Of a stretch of DNA of 64,000 bases, positions 1-9,304 are shown one piece after another (position 1 is the first letter of the stretch; every line of letters starts with the position of its first letter). Both the position numbers and the translations under genes were made by a program. Below the pieces are notes generated by a model. It did no database searches. It was not told the origin of the DNA and was given only the letters and a program-made list of their open reading frames with translations. Where the stretch lies: positions 1,923,260 to 1,987,259 of the forward strand of contig NZ_CP041690.1 in NCBI RefSeq assembly GCF_008000755.1, read 5' to 3'. Source of the stretch: Youhaiella tibetensis. Its GTDB lineage: Bacteria; Pseudomonadota; Alphaproteobacteria; Rhizobiales; Devosiaceae.

Positions 1-172
1 GCTTGCGCCGCTGCACCGCACGCTCTTCCTCGAACCCAATCCGACCGGCGTCAAATATGCCGCCAAGCGCCTGGGCCTCGCCGAGAACGAACTGCGCCTG
101 CCGCTCGTGCCGGTCACCCCCGCCACCCAGGAAGCCATCGATGGCGCCCTGGCCCATGCGGGGCTGATCTAA
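1..172 (+). CDS. dapA: 4-hydroxy-tetrahydrodipicolinate synthase, C-terminal fragment
   Basis: Only the last 56 codons are present and the 5' end lies outside the window. The frame ending in TAA at 170-172 reads [18 protein letters not shown], the C-terminal helical region typical of DapA, which condenses pyruvate with aspartate semialdehyde in the lysine/diaminopimelate pathway. It lies 9 nt upstream of smpB on the same strand, the usual dapA-smpB order of alphaproteobacteria. The catalytic lysine lies in the missing part, so the assignment rests on the tail and the neighbour. Confidence 0.8.
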   Translation, partial: LAPLHRTLFLEPNPTGVKYAAKRLGLAENELRLPLVPVTPATQEAIDGALAHAGLI

Positions 173-181
173 GGCGCGCCC

Positions 182-673
182 ATGGCCCCCAAGAAGGAAG
201 GCAAGGGCCTCATCAGCCACGGGCAGGTCGCCGAGAACCGCCGCGCGCGTTTCGACTACGAAATCGTCGATACGCTCGAGGCGGGCATCGTCCTGACCGG
301 GACCGAGGTCAAATCGCTGCGTTCGGGGCATGCCCAGATCACGGAGAGCTACGCCTCTCCGGAGCGCGGTGAGCTGTGGCTGATCAATGCCCATATTCCC
401 GAGTATCTGCAGGCCAACCGCTTCAACCACGAGGAGCGGCGCCCGCGCAAACTGCTCGTGTCCAAAAAGCAGCTCGCTCATCTTTCCCAGGAGGTTGAGC
501 GCGCCGGCAACACCATCGTGCCGCTAAAGCTCTATTTCAACGACCACGGCAAGGCCAAGGTGCTGATTGGGCTGGGCAAGGGCAAGAAGTCCTACGACAA
601 GCGCGAGACCGAGAAGAATCGGGACTGGAACCGGGAAAAATCGCGGATCATGAAAGAGGGCGGGCGGGGCTAG
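182..673 (+). CDS. smpB: SsrA-binding protein SmpB
   Basis: 163 aa, the normal family length. SmpB binds the tRNA-like domain of tmRNA and delivers it to stalled ribosomes for trans-translation. The sequence shows the OB-fold core ([17 protein letters not shown] near residue 35) and the basic C-terminal tail ([19 protein letters not shown] and beyond) that enters the mRNA channel. The ATG is 10 nt after the dapA stop, so the two genes are probably co-transcribed. The tmRNA gene itself was not found in the window. Confidence 0.97.
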   Translation: MAPKKEGKGLISHGQVAENRRARFDYEIVDTLEAGIVLTGTEVKSLRSGHAQITESYASPERGELWLINAHIPEYLQANRFNHEERRPRKLLVSKKQLAHLSQEVERAGNTIVPLKLYFNDHGKAKVLIGLGKGKKSYDKRETEKNRDWNREKSRIMKEGGRG

Positions 674-1312
674 TCAGCCTCTGACGAAGGCCGCCGCCCG
701 GCCGATTACATCCTCGAACATCTCCGGCGTCAGGACGCCGGTATTCGTGTTGTAACGCGAGCAATGGTAGCTGTCGAAGAGCCGCCGGCCGCTGGACAAC
801 TCGTGCTCGGTGCCATGCGCGAACGGAAAGGCCGCGCGTCGTTCATGCAGCGTCGTCAGCAGCGTGTCATGCGCGATCCGGCCCAAGGCAACATAGGCGA
901 CGCTGGTTTCGTAGTGATCGAGCGTTGCCGAGAGGAACCGCCGGCAATTGGCGATCTCGGGGCCGGTCGGCTTGTTCTGCGGCGGAACGCAACGCACTCC
1001 GTTGACGATCAGCACCTGTTCGAGCCTGAGGCTGTCATCGGCACGCGCTTCGAATTCCCCGCTCGCAAGGCCGACCTTCTTCAAGGTGGCGTAGAGCAGG
1101 TCACCGGCATAGTCGCCCGTGAAAGGCCGTCCGGTCTTGTTGGCGCCCTTGAGGCCCGGGGCCAGCCCGACGATGATCAGCCGCGGGCGCTCGTCGCCCC
1201 AGTTCGGCACCGGCGCGTTGAAGAAATCAGGGTAAAGCGCCCGGTTCGCATGCCGGAATTCGGCGAGGCGCGGGCAGAGCTGGCAATCGTGCGGGGGATT
1301 GGTTTCAGGCAA
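674..1312 (-). CDS. Family 5 uracil-DNA glycosylase (UDGb)
   Basis: 212 aa. It removes uracil and other deaminated bases from DNA in base excision repair. The four iron-sulfur cysteines fit the family: C10 and C13 at the N-terminus, then C108 and C123 spaced as in family 4/5 enzymes. Motif A reads GLAPGLKGANKTGRPFTGD near residues 49-67, with the Ala-Pro-Gly form seen in family 5. The distal motif is HCSRYNTNTGVLTP near 183. It lies 15 nt downstream of the NYN gene on the minus strand, so the two are probably one transcript. Its stop abuts the smpB stop. Confidence 0.88.
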   Translation of the reverse strand: MPETNPPHDCQLCPRLAEFRHANRALYPDFFNAPVPNWGDERPRLIIVGLAPGLKGANKTGRPFTGDYAGDLLYATLKKVGLASGEFEARADDSLRLEQVLIVNGVRCVPPQNKPTGPEIANCRRFLSATLDHYETSVAYVALGRIAHDTLLTTLHERRAAFPFAHGTEHELSSGRRLFDSYHCSRYNTNTGVLTPEMFEDVIGRAAAFVRG

Positions 1313-1327
1313 TCGATGGTCTCGGAA

Positions 1328-1903
1328 TCACTCCGAGTCATCCTCGACAACAGGAGGAGTCCGGTCAACCGGCGTGCGCCCGACCGTCTTGGCGAGTTCG
1401 GCGACATCGAGGAAGAAGTCCGCCTGGCGGCGCAGGTCGTCCGAAATCATCGGGGTCGAGGTGGTTAGAGTAGAGGCCACGGTGACGCGCTTGCCCTTGC
1501 GCTGGAGCGCGGCAACCAGCGCGGTGAAGTCGCCATCGCCCGAGAACAACACCATGTGATCGTAGTGGGCGGACATTTCGAGCGCGTCGACCGTCAGCTC
1601 GATATCCATGTTTCCCTTGATCTTGCGGCGCCCGGTGGCGTCGGTGAATTCCTTGGCCGGCTTGGTGACGACTGTGAAGCCATTATAGTCCAACCAGTCG
1701 ATCAGGGGGCGGATGGAGGAGTATTCTTGGTCCTCGATAAGTGCGGTATAGTAGTAGGCGCGCAGGAGATAGGCTTTACTCTGGAACTCCTTGAGCAGTC
1801 GGCGATAGTCAATATCCACGCCAATTGCCTTGGAAGTGGCGTAGAGGTTTGCGCCGTCTATGAAGAGAACTATCTTTTCGCGCGGATCGAGGGACATGGG
1901 CAT
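1328..1903 (-). CDS. NYN domain protein, LabA/DUF88 family
   Basis: 191 aa. NYN domains have a PIN-like fold and are predicted RNases. Acidic residues typical of the family are visible: FIDGANLY near residue 15, the KGNMDIELTVDAL segment near 97, and FSGDGDFTALV near 120. The C-terminal tail is short and acidic. A second methionine three codons in (1897) is an equally possible start. The gene is conserved at this place beside rpoZ in related genomes, which suggests a housekeeping RNA-processing role, but the substrate is unknown. Confidence 0.85.
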   Translation of the reverse strand: MPMSLDPREKIVLFIDGANLYATSKAIGVDIDYRRLLKEFQSKAYLLRAYYYTALIEDQEYSSIRPLIDWLDYNGFTVVTKPAKEFTDATGRRKIKGNMDIELTVDALEMSAHYDHMVLFSGDGDFTALVAALQRKGKRVTVASTLTTSTPMISDDLRRQADFFLDVAELAKTVGRTPVDRTPPVVEDDSE

Positions 1904-2267
1904 TCTCCTGACCGGGTCGGCCGGCCTCTCAGGCTGCCCAGCATATAACTTGCGCCTGCGCGCCTATGAGTGAATAGCGTGGATTTATCATCGACGCTTT
2001 GATTACGATAGCGCTCATCGCATCACCAATATGGCTTTCCAAAGGCAATTATTGTTGGCTTGAAACGTCAACAATTCCCCGTCCCATACTGTTCCCATAC
2101 TAAGACGCGGAATTCCATCAACAAAAAGGGACTAGTCCTTGGGCGCGCCAATTTGTGGACAGCGGAGAGGGTTCGAACCGCTGGGCGCCGATGCGCCCAT
2201 GCCGCTTGTCATAGCCGGCGCGCTCGTGTAAGAGCGGCGTTCATCCCACAACTCCCTGGAGACGTCA
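1904..2267. other. Intergenic region with a tRNA-Ser-like 3' remnant
   Basis: This 364-nt gap separates the NYN gene (minus) from rpoZ (plus) and must hold both promoters. On the minus strand, 2182 to 2156 reads as a T-arm and acceptor end: AGCGG, loop TTCGAAC, CCTCT (one mismatch in the 5-bp stem), then CCGCTGTCCA. This resembles the 3' end of a tRNA-Ser, but no matching 5' half was found upstream. CCCATACT is directly repeated with an 11-bp period at 2083-2101. It could be an old attachment-site relic. No coding region is supported. Confidence 0.4.
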
Positions 2268-2636
2268 GTGGCCCGCGTCACAGTTGAAGACTGCATCGAA
2301 AAGATCGAGAACCGCTTCGATCTGGTGCTCATGGCGGCTCATCGCGCTCGCATGATTTCGTCCGGTTCCCAGATCACGGTGGACCGCGACAACGACAAGA
2401 ACCCGGTCGTCGCCCTGCGCGAGATCGGCGATGGCGCGATTTCGCCCGAGGATCTGCGCGAAGACCTGATCCATTCCATGCAGAAGTACGTCGAAGTCGA
2501 CGAACCCGAAATGCATGCTGCCCCTCTGATCGAGAGCGGCAACGACGACGACAACATGACCTTCGACACCATGAGCGAAGACGAATTGCTGCGCGGCATC
2601 GAGAGCCTGGCGCCGCCGGAGCGTCGCGACGATTGA
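2268..2636 (+). CDS. rpoZ: DNA-directed RNA polymerase omega subunit
   Basis: 122 aa. Omega binds the beta' subunit and helps RNA polymerase assembly, and it forms part of a ppGpp site in proteobacteria. The N-terminus [20 protein letters not shown] is the classic omega start, followed by the conserved [11 protein letters not shown] segment. The C-terminal half is acidic and poorly conserved, as in other alphaproteobacteria. The start is GTG, supported by GGAG at 2258-2261. It lies directly upstream of the RSH gene, separated from it by a strong terminator. Confidence 0.96.
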   Translation: MARVTVEDCIEKIENRFDLVLMAAHRARMISSGSQITVDRDNDKNPVVALREIGDGAISPEDLREDLIHSMQKYVEVDEPEMHAAPLIESGNDDDNMTFDTMSEDELLRGIESLAPPERRDD

Positions 2637-2661
2637 TCGCTTCGCGACTCTGACTATATGG

Positions 2662-2692
2662 AAGGCGTCGAACGTTCGTTCGGCGCCTTTTT
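2662..2692 (+). terminator. Rho-independent terminator after rpoZ
   Basis: An 11-bp stem (2662-2672 with 2679-2689, one G-T pair) closes a 6-nt loop and is followed by TTT. It suggests that rpoZ and the RSH gene are not simply one read-through transcript. Confidence 0.85.
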
Positions 2693-2744
2693 CATTTAAC
2701 GAATTGATCGCTAAGATCATGCCGCAAGGAGTGCGGCACCAGCC

Positions 2745-5024
2745 ATGATGCGTCAATACGAGCTTGTCGAACGGGTTCAGGCCTACAACCCCAATACCGA
2801 CGAGTCGCTGCTCAACAAGGCTTACGTTTACGCCATGCAGAAGCATGGTTCGCAAAAACGCGCATCCGGCGATCCGTATTTCGCTCATCCTCTCGAGGTC
2901 GCGGCCATCCTGACCGACCTCAAGCTGGATGATGCCACCATTGCCGTGGGCCTCCTCCACGACACCATCGAGGATACCGACGCCACCCGGTCCGAGATCG
3001 ACCAGCTTTTCGGCTCGGAGATCGGCGCGATCGTTGATGGCCTCACCAAGATCGAACGGCTCAACCTGGTCTCGCGCGAGGAGGCGCAGGCCGAGAACCT
3101 GCGCAAGCTCCTGCTGGCGATCTCCGAGGACGTGCGCGTGCTCCTCGTCAAGCTCGCCGATCGCCTGCACAACATGCGCACGCTCGAATACATGCCCGCC
3201 GAAAAGCGGACGCGCATTGCCCAGGAGACGCTCGACATCTATGCGCCGCTGGCCGGGCGCATGGGTATGCAGGGCATTCGCTCCGAACTCGAGGATCTTT
3301 CCTTCAAGGTTCTTCAGCCCGAGCAGTACGAGGCCATCACCAGCCGCCTGCGCGAGATGCAGGCCGACCATCACGACACCATCGAGCGGATCACGAGCGA
3401 ACTGAGCGACGAGCTCAAGGCCGAGGGCATCGATGCCAAGGTCAGCGCCCGGGTTAAGTCGCCATTCTCGATCTTCAACAAGATCGAACGCAAGTCGATC
3501 GCGCTCGAGCAGCTCTCGGACATGATCGGCTTCCGGGTGATCGTCGAGAGCGTTGAGGATTGCTACCGTACGCTCGGCATCGTCCACACCAACTGGAAAG
3601 TCGTGCCGGGTCGATTCAAGGACTACATTTCGGTCCCCAAGCACAACGACTACCGCTCCATCCACACCACCATCGTCGGACCGGGCCGCCAGCGCGTCGA
3701 GCTGCAGATTCGTACGATGGCCATGCACCAGGTCGCCGAACTCGGCATCGCCGCTCACGCGCTTTACAAGGATGGCGCCTCTGCAGACCTGTCGCGGCTC
3801 GAAAAGGAGAGCAGGGCCTTCGTCTGGCTGCGCCAGACCATCCAGCACCTGACGGCCGGCAATACCGGCGAGGATTTCCTCGAATACACCAAGCTCGAGC
3901 TCTTCCAGGACCAGGTGTTCTGCTTCACCCCGCGCGGGCGCCTCATCGCCCTGCCGCGGGGCGCCACGCCCATCGACTTCGCCTACGCCCTCCACACCGA
4001 GATCGGTGACACCTGCGTGGGGGCCAAGATCAACGGCGCCATCATGCCACTGGTGACCCAGCTGCGCTCGGGCGACGAAGTGGAGATCATCCGCGACCAG
4101 AACCACCTGCCGCCTTCCAATTGGGAGGGCATCGCCGCCACCGGCAAGGCCCGCGCCGCCATCCGCCGCGCCGTGCGCCTGGCAGCCCAGCAGCGCGCCT
4201 TTGCGCTGGGCGAGCACGTGCTCAAGATGCTGCTAGAACGCGAAAGCGTTGCGGCTGACGACGCCGAGATGAAGGCAGTCGCTGAGGCGATCGGCCATCC
4301 TTCCAAGCGCGAACTGCTCATCGCCGTCGGTGAGGGGAAGGTCTCGACCGAAGTCATTGCCGACGAAATCGCCAAGGTCAAAGGCTTCCGTCGCCACCGC
4401 AGCCGGCGCATAGACCTGCCGGTCGCCGACAAGGCCGATGGCTGGTTCGCGCTCCGGCACACCAACCTCCTGCGCTTCCGCGTTCCGGGCTCTACCTCGC
4501 GCGGACCCAGGGCCGCCGAAGCGCTCGAGGAGCTCAACTTCAATACCCCCGTCGAACTCTCCGCCGAAGGCGTGGTTCCCGGCGACCGCCTGGTCGGCAT
4601 CCTCGAGCCTAGACAGCCGATCAAGGTCTATCCCATCCATTCGGATGCCCTTGCCGACCTCTACGATTCCGATGTCGCCTGGATCGACGTGCGCTGGGAC
4701 GTCGTCGGCAGCCAGGAGCGGGAGTACAAGGTCGTCATCTCGATGGAATCGATCAACAAGCCCGGCTCGCTCGCCCAGGTCTCCTCGGCCATCGCGACCT
4801 GCGACGCCAATATCAACAACCTGGTCATGCGCATGATCTCGCCCGATTTCCACCAATTGGTGTTCGAAATCGAAGTGCGTAACCTGGCGCAATTGACGGA
4901 TGTGCTGGCAACGCTCAAACGTAGCCCGGGACTGCACAACGTTCAGCGCGCGACGGTCGCCGAAGCCGGCACCATCGCCACGCTCGAATGGAACGGAAAA
5001 ATCGAACAGGCGGAGCAAGCGTGA
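2745..5024 (+). CDS. Bifunctional (p)ppGpp synthetase/hydrolase, RSH
   Basis: 759 aa, the full length of long Rel/SpoT proteins and the single RSH type usual in alphaproteobacteria. Domains in order: HD hydrolase with H72-D73 in LLHDTIEDT and RLHNMRTL near 145; ppGpp synthetase around 230-350 with [20 protein letters not shown] around 385-450; and C-terminal ACT around 660-755 ([12 protein letters not shown]). Both catalytic halves look intact, so it should make and degrade (p)ppGpp. AAGGA at 2726-2730 is the likely ribosome site. The stop overlaps the pyrE start, which links it to the pyrE-acpS-lepB-rnc-era string. Confidence 0.96.
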   Translation: MMRQYELVERVQAYNPNTDESLLNKAYVYAMQKHGSQKRASGDPYFAHPLEVAAILTDLKLDDATIAVGLLHDTIEDTDATRSEIDQLFGSEIGAIVDGLTKIERLNLVSREEAQAENLRKLLLAISEDVRVLLVKLADRLHNMRTLEYMPAEKRTRIAQETLDIYAPLAGRMGMQGIRSELEDLSFKVLQPEQYEAITSRLREMQADHHDTIERITSELSDELKAEGIDAKVSARVKSPFSIFNKIERKSIALEQLSDMIGFRVIVESVEDCYRTLGIVHTNWKVVPGRFKDYISVPKHNDYRSIHTTIVGPGRQRVELQIRTMAMHQVAELGIAAHALYKDGASADLSRLEKESRAFVWLRQTIQHLTAGNTGEDFLEYTKLELFQDQVFCFTPRGRLIALPRGATPIDFAYALHTEIGDTCVGAKINGAIMPLVTQLRSGDEVEIIRDQNHLPPSNWEGIAATGKARAAIRRAVRLAAQQRAFALGEHVLKMLLERESVAADDAEMKAVAEAIGHPSKRELLIAVGEGKVSTEVIADEIAKVKGFRRHRSRRIDLPVADKADGWFALRHTNLLRFRVPGSTSRGPRAAEALEELNFNTPVELSAEGVVPGDRLVGILEPRQPIKVYPIHSDALADLYDSDVAWIDVRWDVVGSQEREYKVVISMESINKPGSLAQVSSAIATCDANINNLVMRMISPDFHQLVFEIEVRNLAQLTDVLATLKRSPGLHNVQRATVAEAGTIATLEWNGKIEQAEQA

Positions 5025-5605
5025 CCACCGAAGAAGTACTGGCCATTTTCAAGGAATGCGGCGCGATCCTGGAGGGACACTTCATCCTCTCGTCGGGGCT
5101 GCGTTCGCCGGTCTTCCTCCAGAAGGCGCGCGTGTTCATGTACCCGGAAAAGTCCGCGATCCTGTGCAGCGCGCTTGCCGACAAGATTCGCGCCGAAGGG
5201 TTCGGTGACGTCTCCAAGGTCGTTTCGCCTGCCATCGGCGGGATCATCCCGGGCTACGAGACCGCCCGTCACCTCAAGCTGCCCGCGCTCTATACCGAGC
5301 GCGTCAACGGCGTGTTCGAGCTGCGCCGCGGCTTCGAGATCGAAAAGAACGAGAAAGTGATCGTGGTCGAGGACATCGTCTCGACCGGCCTCTCGATCCG
5401 CGAATGCATCGAGACGCTGCGCAATATCGGCGCCGATGTCGTGGCGGCCGCCTGCCTCATCGACCGGTCGGGCGGAGAAGCCGACGTCGGGGTGCCGCTG
5501 GTATCGCTGACCCGCTACAAGGTGCCGGCCTATCCGGCCGATGCGCTGCCGCCCGAACTGGCCGCCATTCCGGCGGTCAAGCCGGGGAGCAGGGGCCTGC
5601 AGTGA
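5021..5605 (+). CDS. pyrE: Orotate phosphoribosyltransferase
   Basis: 194 aa from a GTG start that overlaps the RSH stop (GTGA at 5021-5024), preceded by GGAG at 5012-5015. It converts orotate and PRPP to OMP in pyrimidine synthesis. The PRPP-binding loop is visible as [17 protein letters not shown] longer reading from 4988 is open, but it lies inside the RSH gene and adds an unconserved leader. The end overlaps acpS by 4 nt. Confidence 0.95.
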   Translation: MTTEEVLAIFKECGAILEGHFILSSGLRSPVFLQKARVFMYPEKSAILCSALADKIRAEGFGDVSKVVSPAIGGIIPGYETARHLKLPALYTERVNGVFELRRGFEIEKNEKVIVVEDIVSTGLSIRECIETLRNIGADVVAAACLIDRSGGEADVGVPLVSLTRYKVPAYPADALPPELAAIPAVKPGSRGLQ

Positions 5606-6021
5606 TCATCGGGATCGGCAACGACCTGTGCGATATCCGTCGCGTCGAGAAGACTCTCGAGCGCTACGGCGAACGCTTCACGCAGCGTTGCTTCACCGAG
5701 ATCGAGCGGCGCAAGTCGGACCGCCGCGCCCAGCGCGCGGCCTCCTACGCCAAGCGTTTCGCGGCCAAGGAGGCCTGCTCCAAGGCGCTGGGAACCGGTC
5801 TTAATTTCGGCGTTTATTGGCGCGACATGGGCGTCGTCAACCTGCCGTCCGGCAAGCCGACCATGAAACTGACCAACGGGGCCGCAAAAATACTGGCTTC
5901 CCTTGTGCCCAAGGGGCACGAGCCGCATATCCACCTGACCATCACCGACGACGGCGGAATGGCGCAGGCCTTCGTCATCATCGAAGCGCTGCCGGTTGAC
6001 CAGACGGCGACGCTCCCGTAA
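5602..6021 (+). CDS. acpS: Holo-[acyl-carrier-protein] synthase
   Basis: 139 aa from the GTG at 5602, which overlaps the pyrE stop. AcpS moves 4'-phosphopantetheine from CoA to apo-ACP, activating fatty-acid synthesis. The two family signatures are present: [13 protein letters not shown] at the N-terminus (Mg-binding Asp) and [16 protein letters not shown]. Length is normal. The open frame extends upstream into pyrE, but the conserved protein clearly begins here. Confidence 0.95.
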   Translation: MIIGIGNDLCDIRRVEKTLERYGERFTQRCFTEIERRKSDRRAQRAASYAKRFAAKEACSKALGTGLNFGVYWRDMGVVNLPSGKPTMKLTNGAAKILASLVPKGHEPHIHLTITDDGGMAQAFVIIEALPVDQTATLP

Positions 6022-6046
6022 TCCCTGCCTTACCGAGGGGCAACAG

Positions 6047-6805
6047 ATGAGCCAATCCATGTCGAATGCCGAAAAGAAGGCAGGCCGCAATGAGGTCCGC
6101 GATACCATCGTTGTGGTCATCGAGGCGCTGCTCATCGCGATCCTGTTCAGGACGTTCCTCTTCCAGCCCTTCTCGATCCCCACGGCATCGATGCAGAACA
6201 CGCTCATGATTGGTGACTACTTCGTCGCCAACAAGTTCGTCTGGGGCTACGGGCCGTATTCGTTCCCGTTCCCGGTGCCGTTTAATGGCAGGATCATGGG
6301 GCGTGAGCCCAATCGCGGCGATATCGCGGTCTTCCACAACATCACCAACGAAGACTACATCAAGCGTGTGATCGGCCTGCCGGGCGACCGCATCCAGATG
6401 AAGGAAGGGCGCCTCTACATCAACGGCACGATGGTTGAGCGCGAGGAAATCGGCAAGGCGCAGGATACCGACAGCAACATGCAGACGGTGCCCGTCACGC
6501 TCTATCGCGAGACCCTGCCGAACGGGGTGACCCACGTCATCCAGGAAATCTCGGACGACCAGCCGCTCGACAACACCGCCGAGTACGTCGTTCCGGCCGG
6601 GCACTATTTCATGATGGGCGACAACCGCGACCGCTCCGCAGACAGCCGCGTCCTGAGCCAGGTCGGTTACGTCCCCTCCAGCGCCCTGATCGGCAAGGCC
6701 GAGGCCCGGTTCTTCTCGATCAAGGACAATATTCCGCCCTGGCAGATCTGGCAGTGGCCGGCCAACGTGCGGTGGGACCGCATGTTCCAGTCCGTCAACC
6801 AATGA
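6047..6805 (+). CDS. lepB: Signal peptidase I
   Basis: 252 aa, with ATG at 6047 after a CGAGGGG ribosome site. It is a membrane protease that removes Sec and Tat signal peptides in the periplasm. One transmembrane segment spans about residues 20-37. The catalytic serine is S48 in PTASMQNTL and the general base lysine is K106 in NEDYIKRVIGLPGD. The C-terminal GDNRDRSADSR box is intact. The gene overlaps rnc by 4 nt (ATGA), so export, RNA processing and ribosome assembly genes are translationally linked. Confidence 0.96.
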   Translation: MSQSMSNAEKKAGRNEVRDTIVVVIEALLIAILFRTFLFQPFSIPTASMQNTLMIGDYFVANKFVWGYGPYSFPFPVPFNGRIMGREPNRGDIAVFHNITNEDYIKRVIGLPGDRIQMKEGRLYINGTMVEREEIGKAQDTDSNMQTVPVTLYRETLPNGVTHVIQEISDDQPLDNTAEYVVPAGHYFMMGDNRDRSADSRVLSQVGYVPSSALIGKAEARFFSIKDNIPPWQIWQWPANVRWDRMFQSVNQ

Positions 6806-7509
6806 GCATGAAGGTTCGGGGTCATCAAAAGCTGGAGGCCCGTCTGGGTTACCGCTTCGCTGACCCGGACCTGCTCGATCGTGCGCTGACCCATTCGAGT
6901 GCCGTCTCGCCGGGCAAGCGTATCGAGCGGTCCTACCAGCGCCTTGAATTCCTGGGCGACCGCGTGCTCGGGCTCGTTGTCGCGGACATGCTCTATCGCC
7001 GCCTCCCCAAGGCGAACGAGGGAGAGCTGTCGAGGACGCTCAATACGCTGGTTCGCAAGGAAACCTGCGCCGCCATCGCCCGCGAACTCGATCTCGGCCC
7101 CGAGCTCAACCTGGGCGAGAGCGAAGCGCGGACCGGTGGCGCCGAGAAGGAAGCGATCCTTGCCGACGTCGCCGAGGCCGTGATCGGCGCCATCTATTGC
7201 GACGGCGGGCTGGGCAAGGCCTTCGAATTCATCGAACGCATGTTCGGAGACCGGATTGGCGTGCTTCATGCCGACCGTGCAGACGCCAAGACGACGTTGC
7301 AGGAATGGGCCCAGGGCCGGGGATTGGAGCCGCCGACTTATGTCCTGGCGGCCCGGACCGGCCCCGACCACGCCCCCGAGTTCACCATTTCGGTGCAGGT
7401 GGGTAAGTTCGAACCGCTGACCGCCACTGGCGCCAGCAAGAAGATTGCCGAGCACAAGGCGGCCGAGAAATTCCTCGTGCGCGAGAAAGTCTGGAAGGAA
7501 ACTCTTTGA
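6802..7509 (+). CDS. rnc: Ribonuclease III
   Basis: 235 aa. It cleaves double-stranded RNA, including rRNA precursors. The signature QRLEFLGDRVLGLVVA near residue 46 carries the Mg-binding acidic residues, and a second acidic patch is in EKEAILADVAEAVIGAI. A double-stranded RNA binding domain occupies about 160-232, ending with ASKKIAEHKAAEKFL. The ATG overlaps the lepB stop. The reading frame continues upstream into lepB, but this start matches the family N-terminus. Confidence 0.96.
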   Translation: MSMKVRGHQKLEARLGYRFADPDLLDRALTHSSAVSPGKRIERSYQRLEFLGDRVLGLVVADMLYRRLPKANEGELSRTLNTLVRKETCAAIARELDLGPELNLGESEARTGGAEKEAILADVAEAVIGAIYCDGGLGKAFEFIERMFGDRIGVLHADRADAKTTLQEWAQGRGLEPPTYVLAARTGPDHAPEFTISVQVGKFEPLTATGASKKIAEHKAAEKFLVREKVWKETL

Positions 7510-8420
7510 ACGACGACATCAATCAGCACTGCGGTTTCGTTGCCCTGGTGGGAGCCCCCAATGCCGGCAAGTCAACGCTGCTGAATTCTCTCGTCGGAAC
7601 AAAGGTTTCGATCGTCACGCACAAGGCGCAGACCACGCGCGCCCAGATTCGGGGCGTGGTGACCGAAGGCGACACCCAGATCGTCTTCATGGACACTCCC
7701 GGCATTTTCGCGCCCAAGCGTCGGCTCGACAAGGCCATGGTCCAGGCGGCCTGGTCCGGTGCCGGCGACGCCGACGTGGTGGCGTTTATCGTCGATGCCA
7801 TCAAGGGGATAACGCCCGAACTTGAATCTCTGATGGAAGGCCTCACCAACGTGCGGCACCCCAAGGTGCTCGTGTTGAATAAGGTCGACGCGGTCAGACC
7901 CGAAAGCCTGCTCGAGCTCTCCGCCAAGCTCAACGAATCGATAAAATTTGAATCAACTTTCATGATCTCCGCGCTCAAGGGGAGCGGCGTGGCCGATTTC
8001 CTGGACTGGTGTATCAAGCATATGCCGCTCGGCCCCTGGCACTTCCCCGAGGACCAGCTGACCGACCTGACGCTGGCGATAACCGCGGCCGAAGTGACGC
8101 GCGAAAAGCTCTTCCTGCGCATCCACGACGAGATCCCCTACAACGCCACCGTCGAGACCGAACGCTTCCAGATCGAGAAGGACGGTTCCTATCGCATCGA
8201 CCAGGTCGTCTACGTCACGCGCGACACCCACAAGAAGATCGTGCTGGGCGCCGGCGGGCAGACCATCAAGGCGATCGGCGCCGAGGCGCGCAAGGAACTG
8301 ATGGAGATCTTCGAGGTGCCGGTGCACCTCTTCCTCTTCGTCAAGGTGCGCGAGAAATGGGGCGACGACCCCGAACGCTACCGGGAGATGGGCCTGGAAT
8401 TCCCCCACGGGAAGCCCTGA
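7506..8420 (+). CDS. era: GTPase Era
   Basis: 304 aa from a TTG start that overlaps the rnc stop (TTGA), with AAGGAA just upstream. Era binds 16S rRNA and acts in 30S assembly. GTPase motifs are clear: G1 GAPNAGKS, G3 DTPGI, G4 NKVD. A C-terminal KH domain contains GAGGQTIKAIGAEARKEL. The rare TTG start together with coupling to rnc may limit its level. Confidence 0.96.
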   Translation: MNDDINQHCGFVALVGAPNAGKSTLLNSLVGTKVSIVTHKAQTTRAQIRGVVTEGDTQIVFMDTPGIFAPKRRLDKAMVQAAWSGAGDADVVAFIVDAIKGITPELESLMEGLTNVRHPKVLVLNKVDAVRPESLLELSAKLNESIKFESTFMISALKGSGVADFLDWCIKHMPLGPWHFPEDQLTDLTLAITAAEVTREKLFLRIHDEIPYNATVETERFQIEKDGSYRIDQVVYVTRDTHKKIVLGAGGQTIKAIGAEARKELMEIFEVPVHLFLFVKVREKWGDDPERYREMGLEFPHGKP

Positions 8421-8458
8421 GGCCAGCCGCTACCTTGCAGTAGACCTCCCGGCGCCCT

Positions 8459-9181
8459 CTATTCCTCCTGGAGCAGGAAGTTCGTGGTCTCCTCGCGCAG
8501 CGTTCGTTGGAATGCAGCGCGCGCCGGGTGGGGCTCCGGAATGTTCGGGGGCGGCTCGTCCATGAAGGTGAAGTGGCCCGCATTCTCGACGATGCGGACG
8601 TCGACGCAGGTGCGCTGGCCCACTGCTGCGACGAGCAAGTCGGCCTGCGCCGGAGGCGCGATGGTGTCGGCTTCGCCAACCCAGGCCTGGAGGGGCGCGG
8701 CGACGCCGTCCAGCGCGCCAGGCCCACGAAAGAAGTCAGTCGGCGGGGCCAGGAGGACCAGGCGGTCGAACTGACGCTCGGCGCGGAACGCAACCGGCTC
8801 CCCCGCCATGGTCTGCGCCGTGGCTCCCGCCAGCACGAGCAGGCAGACCGTACCGAGCGAATGCCCCATGCCGGCAACTCCGAGCTCCGGGGGACAGTAG
8901 CGAGCGGCTACAGAAGCGAGCCGATGGGTGCGCTCCAGAAGTTCGGCGCCGCTTGGCACGGGCGAGGCGACAGGCCCCAGATGCGGCGCTGCCACATGGA
9001 TCCCCTGATCGGCCAGATGCCGCAGCAGCTCCATGTGGCGCGCCGGATTGCCCCCGCGTCCAGCGGCAAAGACGAGGGCGCCCCTGGGGGATGGAGGCTT
9101 CAGAAGCGTGACTTCGAAAGGTCCGCCCGGGCTGGGGGCCGGGCAGGTGACGGTTTCAATCTGCACGTCTTCGTCCTCCAA
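8459..9181 (-). CDS. Alpha/beta hydrolase
   Basis: 240 aa. The nucleophile elbow is GMGHSLG near residue 107, with candidate acid in WVGEADTIAP and histidine in ENAGHFTFMDEPPP near the C-terminus, so a full catalytic triad is plausible. There is no signal peptide. It is inserted between era and recO on the opposite strand and shows no pathway link to them. The substrate cannot be read from the sequence; dienelactone hydrolase-like or acyl-transfer activity are both possible. Confidence 0.75.
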   Translation of the reverse strand: MEDEDVQIETVTCPAPSPGGPFEVTLLKPPSPRGALVFAAGRGGNPARHMELLRHLADQGIHVAAPHLGPVASPVPSGAELLERTHRLASVAARYCPPELGVAGMGHSLGTVCLLVLAGATAQTMAGEPVAFRAERQFDRLVLLAPPTDFFRGPGALDGVAAPLQAWVGEADTIAPPAQADLLVAAVGQRTCVDVRIVENAGHFTFMDEPPPNIPEPHPARAAFQRTLREETTNFLLQEE

Positions 9182-9304
9182 CGTCGCCGTGAGGGAAATA
9201 GCGCGCCAAAATGCTTCGTGCCCCGGCTATTCTGATGGGATCACGGAGTGGCGTTGCGGGCCTCGCGGACATATGTTGCAGCCCGAAGCGGGAGTAGACG
9301 CATC

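Noticed and set aside
2100-2250. tmRNA gene on the minus strand
   Set aside because: A T-arm-like piece is present, but no tag reading frame, no pseudoknots and no matching 5' piece were found.
2265-4217. 650-codon open frame on the minus strand
   Set aside because: It lies opposite the RSH gene, runs across the rpoZ stop and terminator, and has the His/Asp/Val-rich composition of an antisense shadow.
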